Positions 46,928-56,971 of a stretch of DNA of 64,000 bases are shown piece by piece. The stretch spans positions 341,675 through 405,674 of the forward strand of contig NZ_RXNW01000001.1 in assembly GCF_004283175.1 (NCBI RefSeq), read 5' to 3'. Position 1 is the stretch's first letter; each line of letters starts with the position of its first letter. Position numbers and translations under genes: made by a program. This stretch comes from Legionella longbeachae (GTDB lineage Bacteria > Pseudomonadota > Gammaproteobacteria > Legionellales > Legionellaceae). Under the pieces are notes generated by a model. The model saw nothing but the letters and a program-made list of their open reading frames with translations, did not search any database and was not told where the DNA came from.

Positions 46928-48060
46928 GATAACTCCAAAGTTGCAACAACTTGTTGCTCATGGGTAGAAGCTTGGGTTTGTTTTACCTTTAATTGAAGTT
47001 TTTTTAATTCATTCTCTAACTCCTCCAGGCTGGCAAAGTCCGTACTTATTAGAGTCACTGATAAAGTTTTATTTTGAAATCGTAATTGCTCTAAAGTAAT
47101 TCGATCATTTTTCATTACTTTGGCAAATTGATTGAGCAAAAACCAAAAACGATTTTGATCTTCCGCATTGTTATTTTTTAACAATTGTGTAATACGGAAT
47201 TTAGGACTGATAATCTGTTTTGCATCAGGAAAAAATTCATGATAGATCACGGCGATCTGATCATCAATTTTTTGAGTTTGCTTATTTAATGAATGTAATT
47301 GAATAGCATTCACTGATAAAAGCGATATTAACCAAAGGCAAAAGAGTGCAGCGGTAAGTAGATATTTCTTCTTCAGTAAATCTGTTTTATCTCCATGCTG
47401 CATTTCACCTTGACAGAGATTCATTAATTTAGCTTTTAAGAGTCTTTGTGCAATCCAGACAGATGAATCCTCCTGTTTTTGAGGAAGGCTGGAGTAAGCA
47501 GAGGGGCTATCTGTAAAAAGCAGGGGCTGTTGATCAGGATGATTTTTAAGATAGATGTCAACCAGCTCTTCTTTAAGAGCACCTTTAAATTCATCAGTAT
47601 TTATAAGTAGGGTTGCCTCATTAAAGCAAAGTTCTTTGGGTTCTAAAGCAAACCAATCCAGGGTAATTCCTACAAATTCTATGTCATGCTCATGAAGCAA
47701 TTGCATCAGGTAGCGAATTCTTTGCTTACTTACAACGGTAATTAAATATTGGTTATTTTGATATCTTGCTCTATCAAATGCAAAATGCAACTCATCTACC
47801 GGTTGTGCTAATTTGTCTTCTAGTGCATAAGGAATCGCGGCTCTGGCCTTGCGTTCTGGAAGCCACGACAATTCAAGATTAAATAGGCTTGCTTGTTCGC
47901 TAGTTTCAATGACTAAAGTCTTACAGTCATTTTGTAAGGTTTTAATTTCAATAAAATCACGTTTTGCAGGTGGAACAATTAATGTTCCATCTGCATTAAT
48001 TTTCAGACAAAAACATCCGTTCTCATCAAGATGTTTTGTGAATAGAAAAAAGGTATCCAT
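46924..48060 (-). CDS. lspL: Type II secretion protein LspL (GspL)
   Basis: 378 residues: a cytoplasmic actin-like domain (~1-235, with WLPERKARAAIPYALEDKL, the family's conserved segment), a TM helix (~241-258, LTAALFCLWLISLLSVN), a coiled stretch (~262-275) and a small periplasmic domain. GspL docks the GspE ATPase to the inner-membrane platform. The gene follows mltB by 2 bases and overlaps lspM, making mltB-lspL-lspM a tight unit. Confidence 0.87.
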   Translation of the reverse strand: MDTFFLFTKHLDENGCFCLKINADGTLIVPPAKRDFIEIKTLQNDCKTLVIETSEQASLFNLELSWLPERKARAAIPYALEDKLAQPVDELHFAFDRARYQNNQYLITVVSKQRIRYLMQLLHEHDIEFVGITLDWFALEPKELCFNEATLLINTDEFKGALKEELVDIYLKNHPDQQPLLFTDSPSAYSSLPQKQEDSSVWIAQRLLKAKLMNLCQGEMQHGDKTDLLKKKYLLTAALFCLWLISLLSVNAIQLHSLNKQTQKIDDQIAVIYHEFFPDAKQIISPKFRITQLLKNNNAEDQNRFWFLLNQFAKVMKNDRITLEQLRFQNKTLSVTLISTDFASLEELENELKKLQLKVKQTQASTHEQQVVATLELS

Positions 48061-48062
48061 TC

Positions 48063-49085
48063 CTAAGTATAAGCTCTATGTTTTTTGTGATTCATTGCTG
48101 TCCAGTGCTGTTTTAGTTGTTGTGCCAATAAATAAACTACAAGCGCATATTGAGGGCTTGAATTGTAACGAGTAATGACAAAGAAGTTTGGATAGGCTAT
48201 CCAATATTCATTTCCTTGAGCAGTAGTAAGTTCAATTAAACCGGCTCTTGAGGGATGATTATGCGCAGCTGTTACAGGCCTTACTCCATTTGCTAATAAT
48301 TGTGAATAAGAATAATTCGCTGTTCTAGGATTCATATGAATGTACTTATATTGTTTTCCTCGTAATACAGCATGCTGTGCAATTCCATCATTTGATTTCC
48401 AGCCATGATGATAGAAGTAATTTGCAATACTTCCTATAGAGTCATCGTTATTTGTAACTAAGTCACGTTTACCTTTATTATTAAAATCAACAGCAAAATT
48501 ACGATAGCTACTTGGCATAAATTGAGGTTGGCCTATAGCACCAGCATAAGATCCCTTGTATTGTGTTGCAGGAACTCCATGTTCACGACAAAGAAGTAAG
48601 TATTCTTTTAGCTCCTTGGTGAAATAGGGGGAGCGTTTTGGGTAGTTGAATGCCAGTGTTGCCAAGGCATCAAGAACTCGGTATTCACCTTGCTTTTCTC
48701 CGTATAAAGTTTCTACGCCTAAAATTGCAACAATAATTTCTGGAGGAACACCGTATTTTTTTTGTGCCTTTTCTAAAGCTTTTCTATTCGCTACCCAATA
48801 ATTTAGTCCACTATTTAATCGGGCAGGGGTTAAGAAGATATCTCGATATACATCCCAATTTTTCTTTTCATAAGGTTTTTCCATGGACTCGATAATTTGA
48901 GGTTGAATTACCACCTGATTCATAGTAGCGGTTAGTTCCCTGGCACTAAAATGGTATTGCTTCACCATGCTTTTAATAAAAAGTTGGACATCCTTTCTTT
49001 GTGTAAATGCAGTATCTGAATAAGTTGAAAAAGAGAAAAAGAACAGTATTAGTGCAATAAACCCCAGACTATGTGCTCGTCTCAT
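48063..49085 (-). CDS. mltB: Membrane-bound lytic transglycosylase B
   Basis: About 340 residues from the ATG at 49085, which begins the signal peptide MRRAHSLGFIALILFFF; an ATG at 49148 would place 21 residues ahead of it. The SLT/MltB catalytic Glu is in VPPEIIVAILGVETLYGE, followed by YAGAIGQPQFMPSSYRNFAVDF. The enzyme cleaves peptidoglycan glycan strands to 1,6-anhydro ends. Upstream linkage to lspLM may reflect a need for local wall opening by the secretion machine; that is inference. No clear lipobox is present, so the mature form may be soluble. Confidence 0.85.
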   Translation of the reverse strand: MRRAHSLGFIALILFFFSFSTYSDTAFTQRKDVQLFIKSMVKQYHFSARELTATMNQVVIQPQIIESMEKPYEKKNWDVYRDIFLTPARLNSGLNYWVANRKALEKAQKKYGVPPEIIVAILGVETLYGEKQGEYRVLDALATLAFNYPKRSPYFTKELKEYLLLCREHGVPATQYKGSYAGAIGQPQFMPSSYRNFAVDFNNKGKRDLVTNNDDSIGSIANYFYHHGWKSNDGIAQHAVLRGKQYKYIHMNPRTANYSYSQLLANGVRPVTAAHNHPSRAGLIELTTAQGNEYWIAYPNFFVITRYNSSPQYALVVYLLAQQLKQHWTAMNHKKHRAYT

Positions 49086-49208
49086 AGCATACTCTATATA
49101 TTTTAAAACGAAGGAACAAATTTTATTAAAAATATGATGCATTAGCAAATACTTTCAGCCCGGGCATATTTAAGCTAAAATGCGCTATTTGCAAAAAGGT
49201 TATTACAG

Positions 49209-51014
49209 TTGAGTGATTTAAAGCGAATTCGTAATTTTTCAATTATTGCCCATATCGACCATGGTAAATCAACCCTGGCTGATAGATTTATTCAAATTTG
49301 TGGCGGTTTAACTGAACGTGAAATGAGTGCACAAGTTCTTGATTCTATGGACATTGAACGAGAACGGGGAATCACAATTAAAGCTCAATGTGTTTCCTTA
49401 AATTACATGGCAAAAGATGGTAAAACCTATTTATTAAATTTTATCGATACACCGGGCCATGTGGATTTTAGCTATGAGGTGTCTCGTTCACTTGCTGCTT
49501 GTGAGGGGGCAATTTTAGTTGTTGATGCTGCTCAAGGCGTTGAAGCACAGACCGTTGCGGTATGTTATACCGCAATTGATCAATCATTGTCTGTATTGCC
49601 AGTGCTTAATAAAATTGATTTACCACAAGCAGAACCAGAACGCGTTATTTCTGAAATTGAAGATATTATCGGTGTAGATGCACACGATGCAATAAGAGTA
49701 AGTGCCAAAGTTGGTTTGGGAGTAGAGGATGTGCTTGAGGCATTAGTCAAACATATTCCCCCACCCGAAGGTGATATCAATGCCCCATTACAAGCATTAA
49801 TTATTGACTCATGGTTTGATAGCTATCTTGGTGTAGTTTCTTTGGTACGCATCGTTAATGGATCAATACGCAAAGGTGATAAGATGCGAGTGATGTCTAC
49901 TGGTCGCTCTTATGAGGTTGATCAAGTAGGTATTTTTACTCCAAAGCGCACTAAACTTGATGCGCTCAATGCAGGGGAAGTAGGTTATGTTGTCGCTGGA
50001 ATAAAAGAAATCCAAGGGGCTCCAGTTGGTGATACATTGACTTTAGAAAAAAATCCTGCAGAAAAAGAGCTGCCTGGATTTCAACGAGTTAAACCTCAAG
50101 TTTATGCTGGCTTATTTCCTATCAGTGCTGATGATTTTGAGGCTTTTCGGGAGGCTTTAGCTAAATTAAGTTTAAATGATGCTTCATTATTTTACGAGCC
50201 TGAGTCATCAGAAGCATTAGGTTTTGGTTTCCGTTGTGGTTTCTTAGGGATGCTGCATATGGAAATTGTGCAGGAACGTCTGGAAAGAGAATATAATTTA
50301 GACTTAATTTCTACAGCACCCACGGTAGTTTATCAAATAGTGACGCAAAAAGGGGAAACGTTACTTATTGATAATCCATCCCTTCTTCCACCAATTCCAC
50401 AGATTAAAGAAATGTATGAGCCTATAGTCAGAGCTAATATATTGGTACCTCAAGACTATCTTGGTTCTATTATCAACCTGTGTATTGAACGGCGTGGTGT
50501 ACAGGTAAATATGACTTACAGTGGTCGGCAGGTTTCCGTAACGTATGATATTCCTATGAGTGAAGTGGTTTCAGATTTCTTTGACCGTTTAAAATCTGTT
50601 AGCCGTGGATACGCTTCATTAGATTATAATTTTCTGCGCTTTCAGGAAGCAGATTTAGTAAAAATGGATATTTTGATCAACAGTGAACGTGTTGATGCTC
50701 TTTCTGTCATTGTTCATCGCTCTTCGGCACATAGCCGTGGTAAATTAATTGCAGAAAAAATGCGTGATTTGATTCCACGACAAATGTTTGATGTAGCAAT
50801 TCAAGCAGCATTGGGAAGTCATATTATTGCTCGACAAACAGTTAAAGCTTTACGTAAAAATGTTACTGCAAAATGCTATGGTGGTGATGTGACACGTAAA
50901 CGAAAATTATTGGAGAAGCAAAAAGCGGGCAAAAAGCGTATGAAACAAGTAGGTCATGTGGAAATACCTCAAGAAGCATTTATGGCTGTTTTTCAAACAG
51001 ATAAAAAGAAATAG
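49209..51014 (+). CDS. lepA: Elongation factor 4 (LepA)
   Basis: 601 residues, full family length. G1 AHIDHGKST (~15-23), G3 DTPGHVDF (~80-87) and G4 NKIDLP (~134-139) are present, followed by the EF-G-like domains and the LepA-specific C-terminal domain (ending [12 protein letters not shown]). It is a ribosome-associated GTPase with a role in initiation/elongation under stress. The TTG start at 49209 is the conserved [16 protein letters not shown]-terminus, with AAAGG ~9 bases upstream. lepB follows by 24 bases, the classic lepA-lepB order. Confidence 0.96.
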   Translation: MSDLKRIRNFSIIAHIDHGKSTLADRFIQICGGLTEREMSAQVLDSMDIERERGITIKAQCVSLNYMAKDGKTYLLNFIDTPGHVDFSYEVSRSLAACEGAILVVDAAQGVEAQTVAVCYTAIDQSLSVLPVLNKIDLPQAEPERVISEIEDIIGVDAHDAIRVSAKVGLGVEDVLEALVKHIPPPEGDINAPLQALIIDSWFDSYLGVVSLVRIVNGSIRKGDKMRVMSTGRSYEVDQVGIFTPKRTKLDALNAGEVGYVVAGIKEIQGAPVGDTLTLEKNPAEKELPGFQRVKPQVYAGLFPISADDFEAFREALAKLSLNDASLFYEPESSEALGFGFRCGFLGMLHMEIVQERLEREYNLDLISTAPTVVYQIVTQKGETLLIDNPSLLPPIPQIKEMYEPIVRANILVPQDYLGSIINLCIERRGVQVNMTYSGRQVSVTYDIPMSEVVSDFFDRLKSVSRGYASLDYNFLRFQEADLVKMDILINSERVDALSVIVHRSSAHSRGKLIAEKMRDLIPRQMFDVAIQAALGSHIIARQTVKALRKNVTAKCYGGDVTRKRKLLEKQKAGKKRMKQVGHVEIPQEAFMAVFQTDKKK

Positions 51015-51038
51015 GCGTACATTTTAGGAACTAAGTTT

Positions 51039-51794
51039 ATGAATTTTGCTTTAATACTAGTTGTCTTATCTTTTATCAGCGGATTTATCTATCTGCTTGA
51101 TATCCTATTTTGGGCAAAAAAACGCGGACAGGATCAACAACCGACTAAGATTATTGAATATTCGCGTTCATTTTTTCCTGTGTTTTTTATTGTTTTGATT
51201 TTGCGTTCTTTTCTCATTGAGCCGTTTCGTATACCATCTGGATCACTTGAGCCAACCTTATTGGTTGGGGATTTTGTGGCAGTGAATAAGTTTATTTACG
51301 GCTTGAGGCTTCCCGTGTGGGAAAAGAAAGTTATCTCCATATCCGACCCTAAAGTTGGCGATATTGCTGTATTTCGCTGGCCCCCTGATCCATCTTATGA
51401 TTATATCAAAAGGGTGATTGGCATTCCGGGCGATAAAATCAGTTATCACAATAAGATATTAACTGTAAATGGAAAGGAAGCAAAACAGACCTTTGTTGAG
51501 TACACAATCGATGAGAGCTCTGGAAAAGCAGTATCTAAGTATCAAGAAAATTTGAATGGAGCGGTACATGACATATTTATAAGGACAGATGTCCCTGCTG
51601 TAGATTTTGACATTGTCGTTCCTGAAGGCAATTATTTTATGATGGGTGATAATCGAGATGATAGCGCAGATAGCAGGTTTTGGGGATTTGTACCTGAACC
51701 TTATTTAAGAGGAAAAGCATTTTTGGTCTGGATGAGCTGGAATGGAAAAACAGATAATGTACGTTGGTCAAAAATTGGAAAATTAATCCCTTAG
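51039..51794 (+). CDS. lepB: Signal peptidase I (LepB)
   Basis: 251 residues with two N-terminal TM helices (~4-22 and ~45-62), the catalytic Ser in IPSGSLEPTL (~69-78; the usual Met after Ser is Leu), the catalytic Lys in YDYIKRVIGIPGD and box E GDNRDDSADSRFWG. It removes Sec and Tat signal peptides at the periplasmic face of the inner membrane. It is co-transcribed with lepA, the DUF4845 gene and rnc. Confidence 0.95.
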   Translation: MNFALILVVLSFISGFIYLLDILFWAKKRGQDQQPTKIIEYSRSFFPVFFIVLILRSFLIEPFRIPSGSLEPTLLVGDFVAVNKFIYGLRLPVWEKKVISISDPKVGDIAVFRWPPDPSYDYIKRVIGIPGDKISYHNKILTVNGKEAKQTFVEYTIDESSGKAVSKYQENLNGAVHDIFIRTDVPAVDFDIVVPEGNYFMMGDNRDDSADSRFWGFVPEPYLRGKAFLVWMSWNGKTDNVRWSKIGKLIP

Positions 51795-51866
51795 GTAAGA
51801 AGTAAAATCAAGATTATTATAAATTAAGTCCTAAGGATTAGTTTTGATCGTTACGAGGAATTGTGC

Positions 51867-52259
51867 ATGAATAAACAGCAGGGAATGACTTTTATAGGGA
51901 CAATACTGACTATAGTGGCAATCGTTATGGCCGCAACAGTAATCATGCGTGTTATACCTGTTTATTTGCAATATTATTCTATAATTAGGTCGATTAATGA
52001 TTTGAATTCAATTCCCGCATCAAATTTCACGGGGGATTCAATGCAGGATATTAATGAGTTGAAAAGTGCTTTGGATAAACATCTTGATATTAATGGAATA
52101 AAAAGCTTAAATGAAAATCAATTAACTATAGAACCTCTCGGGGCTAATAAATTTATGGTCAGGTTAAAATATAAAGTGATAAAGCCTTTAATATATAATG
52201 TGAGTTTATTATTTGATTTTAATCATACTGAAGAGGTGGTAGCAGGCAGTGAAAATTGA
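51867..52259 (+). CDS. DUF4845 inner-membrane protein
   Basis: 130 residues from ATG 51867 (GAGG ~8 bases upstream; a TTG at 51861 is possible). A pilin-like N-terminal hydrophobic helix, MTFIGTILTIVAIVMAATV, is followed by a small periplasmic domain. The DUF4845 family is regularly found between lepB and rnc in gammaproteobacteria, as here; its function is unknown. The stop overlaps the rnc start by 11 bases. Confidence 0.8.
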   Translation: MNKQQGMTFIGTILTIVAIVMAATVIMRVIPVYLQYYSIIRSINDLNSIPASNFTGDSMQDINELKSALDKHLDINGIKSLNENQLTIEPLGANKFMVRLKYKVIKPLIYNVSLLFDFNHTEEVVAGSEN

Positions 52260-52932
52260 TTTAGAACGTTTATGCCGACGATTAGGCTATCACTTTAAAA
52301 ATAGTGCATATCTCAAACAGGCGTTGACTCATTGTAGTGTGGGCAGTGAAAACTATGAGCGTTTTGAATTTCTTGGTGATTCTATATTAAGCTTTGTCAT
52401 AGCAAATGAACTGTTTCATCGGTTCCCCTTACAAAGCGAGGGTCAATTAAGTCGTTTGCGTTCGTTTCTTGTACGAGGTGAGATGCTGGTCGAGTTAGCT
52501 AAAGAAATTGAGCTTGGTGATTTTCTTTTTTTAGGTCAAGGCGAATTAAAAAGTGGCGGGTTTCGTCGAGCCTCGATTCTTTCTGATGCACTAGAGGCTG
52601 TTTTTGCAGCTGTTTTTCTGGATGGTGGAATAGATTGTGCAAAGGAAGTAATTCTAAAATTATATCGTATTCGACTCGAAAGTCCTAATCTAAATGACTG
52701 CTTAAAAGATGCCAAAACGCAATTACAGGAATATTTGCAAGCAGAAAAAATTCCTCTTCCAGAATACATATTAACTAAAATTGAAGGCGATGAGCACAAT
52801 CAAATTTTTTATATTACATGTTCTGTTAATGGTATGAAGCAACAAACCTTTGGCCAAGGATCCAATCGACGAAAAGCAGAGCAGTTGGCGGCTAAAGCAA
52901 TGTTAGAGCGATTACGTTCAGTTGCGCCGTAA
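52249..52932 (+). CDS. rnc: Ribonuclease III
   Basis: 227 residues: the RNase III domain with signature ERFEFLGDSILSFVIA (~36-51, holding the catalytic acidic residues) and the downstream SDALEAVFAAVFLDGG segment, then a C-terminal dsRNA-binding domain ending in GQGSNRRKAEQLAAKAML. It processes rRNA precursors and structured mRNAs. The GTG start at 52249 overlaps the preceding gene by 11 bases. The expected neighbour era is not next; an inverted repeat GTAACCC/GGGTTAC (52929-52959) follows instead. Confidence 0.95.
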   Translation: MKIDLERLCRRLGYHFKNSAYLKQALTHCSVGSENYERFEFLGDSILSFVIANELFHRFPLQSEGQLSRLRSFLVRGEMLVELAKEIELGDFLFLGQGELKSGGFRRASILSDALEAVFAAVFLDGGIDCAKEVILKLYRIRLESPNLNDCLKDAKTQLQEYLQAEKIPLPEYILTKIEGDEHNQIFYITCSVNGMKQQTFGQGSNRRKAEQLAAKAMLERLRSVAP

Positions 52933-52977
52933 CCCTATATGTATTGCATGCGGGGTTACACCTAATGGCGTTATTTC

Positions 52978-54828
52978 TTAAATCAAATCTTCTAAATTAC
53001 TGCCTATCTCTAGCCATTCTTCTTCTACTCGATTTAAAGAAGAATGTGTGAGGGAGCGTTTTTCTAAGAGTTGATTTAATTTATTTTGTTGTTTACTGTC
53101 CTCATAAAGACGAGCATCACTAAGTTGCGTATCGAGTTGAGTGATTTCAGTTTGATATTGTTCGATGAGTTGCTCTAATTTCTTCAGTCGATTTTGTAAT
53201 GCTTTTTTTTCTTTGTAATCATTTGCCGATGAACAAGATGTGATTTCCTTGATTGAGTCTTTGGTTTGCAACCAAGAATAATAATCATCCAAATCACCAT
53301 CAAAAGCCTGGACCTTTTGCTGATAAACTAAATAATAACTATCTACGCTGGTTTTTAACATATGGCGATCATGAGAGATCAAAATTAATGCACCCTCATA
53401 ACTTTGCAATGCGAGTTCAATTGCTGAACGCATTCCCAGATCCAAGTGGTTAGTCGGCTCATCCAACAACAGTAAATTAGGTTTTAACCACACAAGCTTA
53501 GCTAATGCAAGGCGAGCTTTCTCTCCGCCAGAAAAGTGGTGAATGGTTTGTACTGCCATATCACCTGTAAAATTAAAGCCCCCCAAAAAGTCGCGTATAG
53601 CTTGCTCACGTACCTCTGGAGAAAGTATTTGGATTGTTTCGACTGGACTTAGATTACAATCCAATTGTTCTAATTGGTGTTGCGCATAATAACCTATTTT
53701 TAAATGTGCCGAACGGTGAATTGCGCCACTCAAAATGGATAAAGATCCGGTTAATGTTTTAATAAAAGTTGATTTACCTTCACCATTGGGTCCAAGTAAG
53801 GCTATCCTATCGCCGGGATTAAGAGTTAGATTTATTTTTTTTAAAATAGGTTTTTCGGACTGATATCCGGCGTCAACCAGGTTGCATTGTATTAAAGGAT
53901 TGCTTGCACGTGGGCATGGAAAAAATTCAAAAGAAAAGGGGGAGTCAATTTGGGCGGCTGCAATAATTTCCATGCGCGCAATTGCTTTGAGACGTCCTTG
54001 CGCTTGTTTGGCTTTGGTGGCTTTAGCTTTAAAACGATTTACAAAAGACATCATATGATTGATTTTAGCTTGTTGCTTTTCATGCAAGGCTTGCTGTAAT
54101 GCTAACTGTTGAGCATGAATGTTCTCAAAACAACTATAATTTCCACTATAAAGAGTAAGATTTTGTTTTTCAATATGCAAAATATGAGTCACAAAAGCAT
54201 CAAGAAACTCACGGTCATGAGAAATAAGGATAATGGTGCTTGGACTTTGCTTTAAAAAACGTTCAAGCCAAAAAATTGCTTCCATGTCCAAATGGTTAGT
54301 CGGTTCATCAAGTAGAAGTAAATCAGCCGGTTTCATTAGGCAACGCGCGAGATTTAAGCGCATACGCCACCCTCCTGAAAAGCTGTTGACCGAAGCTTGA
54401 TGTTGTTTCGCATTAAAACCCAGTCCTGACATAATTGTTGCTGCCAGGGCGGGCTTACTATATCCTGCAGTATGGTTTAGCTCTTCGTGACATAACAATA
54501 CTTCAGCATCATTACCTGACTTTTCCGCTTCTTTTAAGCGCTGACATAATTTAATATAACCATCATCACCACCTAATACAAAGTCCAATGCGCATTCATC
54601 GCTGTCAGGTAATTGCTGGGATAAATGGCTAATAGTGAGTTGGGGATTTATTAAAAACTCACCCGTATCAGGAGTTAATTTTTTTAGTATAAAATCAAAT
54701 AATGTTGATTTGCCACAGCCGTTATGTCCAATAAGGCCGATTTTTTGTTTTTCATAAAGAGTAACATTAACCTTATCCAATAAAATTTTATTGCCGCGGC
54801 TTAAAGTAATTTGACGAAGAGTAAGCAT
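52978..54828 (-). CDS. ABC-F ATPase, YheS-like
   Basis: 616 residues from the ATG at 54828 (MLTLRQITLSRGNK, the family's usual beginning; an in-frame ATG at 54864 adds 12 residues). Two ABC domains are joined by an ABC-F linker: Walker A GHNGCGKST (~37) and GPNGEGKST (~345), signatures SGGWRMRL and SGGEKARLAL, Walker B LLLDEPTNHLD twice, and a C-terminal coiled coil (~540-600). There is no TM segment. ABC-F proteins act at the ribosome E site; YheS-type members help with difficult nascent chains. It is convergent with rnc. Confidence 0.9.
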   Translation of the reverse strand: MLTLRQITLSRGNKILLDKVNVTLYEKQKIGLIGHNGCGKSTLFDFILKKLTPDTGEFLINPQLTISHLSQQLPDSDECALDFVLGGDDGYIKLCQRLKEAEKSGNDAEVLLCHEELNHTAGYSKPALAATIMSGLGFNAKQHQASVNSFSGGWRMRLNLARCLMKPADLLLLDEPTNHLDMEAIFWLERFLKQSPSTIILISHDREFLDAFVTHILHIEKQNLTLYSGNYSCFENIHAQQLALQQALHEKQQAKINHMMSFVNRFKAKATKAKQAQGRLKAIARMEIIAAAQIDSPFSFEFFPCPRASNPLIQCNLVDAGYQSEKPILKKINLTLNPGDRIALLGPNGEGKSTFIKTLTGSLSILSGAIHRSAHLKIGYYAQHQLEQLDCNLSPVETIQILSPEVREQAIRDFLGGFNFTGDMAVQTIHHFSGGEKARLALAKLVWLKPNLLLLDEPTNHLDLGMRSAIELALQSYEGALILISHDRHMLKTSVDSYYLVYQQKVQAFDGDLDDYYSWLQTKDSIKEITSCSSANDYKEKKALQNRLKKLEQLIEQYQTEITQLDTQLSDARLYEDSKQQNKLNQLLEKRSLTHSSLNRVEEEWLEIGSNLEDLI

Positions 54829-55024
54829 GATAAACTTATTAATTATTAATAAAATTAGAGACACAAACTAGATAGTTTAAATTAATGAGTATCTTAAGTG
54901 GCGCGTAGTCGATCTGAATTGGGAATGCTATATCTATTACTCAGAATAATCGGCTTATGCAGCGCCCTACGTAGTTACGGCTCAAAATTATACTTTCAAT
55001 TTTCTAATTCTATCATAAATCTAT

Positions 55025-56248
55025 TCAACTTGGTTCTGGCTCTATAGTTTTTTTCCGGGCTGATTGGTGTCGCTCATTTTTTTCAATATCGATATAGCGA
55101 TCTGTAGTTGCACTGCTGCTATGGCCGGCGTCATCACGTACATGTTCACGTGGACGGATTTTTACATCTTCAGAAATTCCGGTATGCCTTAGCCAGTGGA
55201 CAGTTGCTGCCGCTAAATTGTCAGCTTCTTCAGCATGACCCTTGATACGCAATTGCTCTTCAGCAAGGTCAAAGCACTGTTGAATAATTCTACGGATGGG
55301 GGCCGTATCACTCATAGGACCATTACCTCGAATTTTAGGGATGAGGGGGGAGTTGTCAGCAGATGAAGGAAGATGGGTTAATCCTAAGAAACTACGCCAC
55401 CGTATCAAACTCTCTAACATTGCATCACTTACCGCGATTTGACGTTCCTTATTCCCCTTCCCAACAGTGGTAAACCACCAGTTTCCATTGCTGTCTTTAG
55501 CAAAGTTATTCATACTTGGTATCCAGCGATCGCTGGCAACCAGCTCAGATATTCGCAAATACATCCCAAATAACATGCTTAACATAAAACGAGTTCGCTC
55601 ATGTTTAATTGGTGAATCATAAGCAAGATATTCAGCCGCCTCCAATACCGCACTCCATTGAAGGAGACTTAAGCGGCGTATAGGCGCATTTTGCTGTGCC
55701 TTACGAATAAACTTACTTTTTTGCCGAATTAAGCTTACTGGATTGGCAACTAAATATTCTTCTGCGATTAAAAAATTAAATAATGTACTTAAAATGGCGA
55801 ATATTTCTTGGACGGCACCTTGTGATAAATTAAATTGTTCAATTGCTGGTTTTTGACCTCTCTTCAGTGACGCTTTACTCAAAGTTACTACAAATGGTCT
55901 CCAATCCTCATTAGGGATACGTTTTCCATCTTTTTCTATAAAGCGAGGAACCTTTTTTAAACTTATCCAGCCATTAGGCGGATTTTGGCAAAAGCGGATG
56001 TATTGTTCTATATCCTCTCGTTTTAATTGATCTAATGTAGAATTTTTAATAAGCCACGTCCATTGTAATAATCGTTCAGTCTCTCTTCGGTAACTATTGA
56101 ATGTTCCTTGGCTACCTGTATAACTTTTAAGGAAACTCAAGGCGTAGTTAAAATCGTTTTTAAATCTTGCGTCAGGAAGTACAACATGTTCCTGATTTCT
56201 ATGTAAATGATTAAGGTTATCAAAGATAGGCAGCAGTCTAACTTTCAT
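55025..56248 (-). CDS. Tyrosine site-specific recombinase/integrase
   Basis: 407 residues with an N-terminal core-binding (SAM-like) domain (~30-180) and a C-terminal catalytic domain. The conserved Arg is in MYLRISELVASD, Lys in GKGNKERQIAV, the His/Arg box in HWLRHTGISED, the second His in DDAGHSSSATTDRYI, and that motif's Tyr is the nucleophile. It could integrate DNA or be a domesticated recombinase. It lies ~245 bp upstream of tRNA-Pro, but no cargo, phage gene or obvious att duplication is in view. The 245-bp gap carries the tRNA promoter. Confidence 0.85.
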   Translation of the reverse strand: MKVRLLPIFDNLNHLHRNQEHVVLPDARFKNDFNYALSFLKSYTGSQGTFNSYRRETERLLQWTWLIKNSTLDQLKREDIEQYIRFCQNPPNGWISLKKVPRFIEKDGKRIPNEDWRPFVVTLSKASLKRGQKPAIEQFNLSQGAVQEIFAILSTLFNFLIAEEYLVANPVSLIRQKSKFIRKAQQNAPIRRLSLLQWSAVLEAAEYLAYDSPIKHERTRFMLSMLFGMYLRISELVASDRWIPSMNNFAKDSNGNWWFTTVGKGNKERQIAVSDAMLESLIRWRSFLGLTHLPSSADNSPLIPKIRGNGPMSDTAPIRRIIQQCFDLAEEQLRIKGHAEEADNLAAATVHWLRHTGISEDVKIRPREHVRDDAGHSSSATTDRYIDIEKNERHQSARKKTIEPEPS

Positions 56249-56436
56249 TATTTTGGGATGTTAAATGAATAATTATCAATGCTAGCTGAAAATGAAAAAA
56301 GATACGAGTGATCAATTCAAAAAGTAAACGTTGACTTTGATTTTTTCTATGTGATTCAAATGATCTCACTTTGGTTATTAAGTGTAAACGAAAAAAGAAA
56401 TAAATTAAAAAATATGAAAATTTAATGATTTAGGAT

Positions 56437-56466
56437 ATTGACCTTAATGATGGCAGCTAGTATTAT
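56437..56466 (+). promoter_or_regulatory. Sigma-70 promoter of the tRNA-Pro/Arg/His/Leu cluster
   Basis: -35 TTGACC (56437-56442), an 18-bp spacer and -10 TATTAT (56461-56466). The start site would be near 56473, ~20 bases before tRNA-Pro. Confidence 0.6.
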
Positions 56467-56493
56467 CAGCGCTCTGTCCTTGGGACGGGTTTT

Positions 56494-56570
56494 CGGGGTG
56501 TAGCGCAGTTTGGTAGCGCGCCTGCTTTGGGAGCAGGATGTCGGGGGTTCGAATCCCTCCACCCCGACCA
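56494..56570 (+). tRNA. tRNA-Pro (anticodon TGG)
   Basis: 77 nt; acceptor CGGGGTG with CACCCCG, anticodon stem CCTGC/GCAGG around TTTGGGA (TGG), T-loop TTCGAAT, encoded CCA. Confidence 0.95.
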
Positions 56571-56578
56571 ATTTTTTT

Positions 56579-56655
56579 GCGCCCGTAGCTCATCTGGATA
56601 GAGCATCGGCCTTCTAAGCCGAGGGTAGCAGGTTCGAATCCTGCCGGGCGTGCCA
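56579..56655 (+). tRNA. tRNA-Arg (anticodon TCT)
   Basis: 77 nt; acceptor GCGCCCG with CGGGCGT, anticodon stem TCGGC/GCCGA around CTTCTAA (TCT), T-loop TTCGAAT, encoded CCA. Confidence 0.94.
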
Positions 56656-56694
56656 GCCCAGATCATTTCATAAGAGTTCTGGCAAAAAATTATG

Positions 56695-56770
56695 GTGAGC
56701 GTAGCTCAGTTGGTAGAGCCCCGGGTTGTGATCCCGGTTGTCGTGGGTTCGAGTCCCATCGTTCACCCCA
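56695..56770 (+). tRNA. tRNA-His (anticodon GTG)
   Basis: 76 nt; acceptor GTGAGCG with CGTTCAC, anticodon stem CCGGG/CCCGG around TTGTGAT (GTG), T-loop TTCGAGT, encoded CCA. The base before it (56694) is G and can pair with C73 as the histidine-specific G-1. Confidence 0.95.
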
Positions 56771-56855
56771 TTTGAAAAACAAATGGTTTTAACACGAAAG
56801 ATTTTATTTCGGTCTTTACAAGACTGGATTACTGATTGATAATCCAACCTGATTT

Positions 56856-56940
56856 GCGAAAGTGGCGGAATTGGTAGACGCACTGGATTTAGGTTCCAGC
56901 GGGGCGACCCGTGAGAGTTCGAGTCTCTCCTTTCGCACCA
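56856..56940 (+). tRNA. tRNA-Leu (anticodon TAG)
   Basis: 85 nt with a long variable arm; acceptor GCGAAAG with CTTTCGC, anticodon stem CTGGA/TCCAG around TTTAGGT (TAG), T-loop TTCGAGT, encoded CCA. tig begins 32 bases downstream. Confidence 0.95.
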
Positions 56941-56971
56941 TTATCATTATAAATTCCATGAGGTGAAATTA

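Noticed and set aside
52929-52959. Inverted repeat GTAACCC/GGGTTAC after rnc
   Set aside because: It forms a stem but has a 17-base loop and no U-tract; noted in the rnc entry only.
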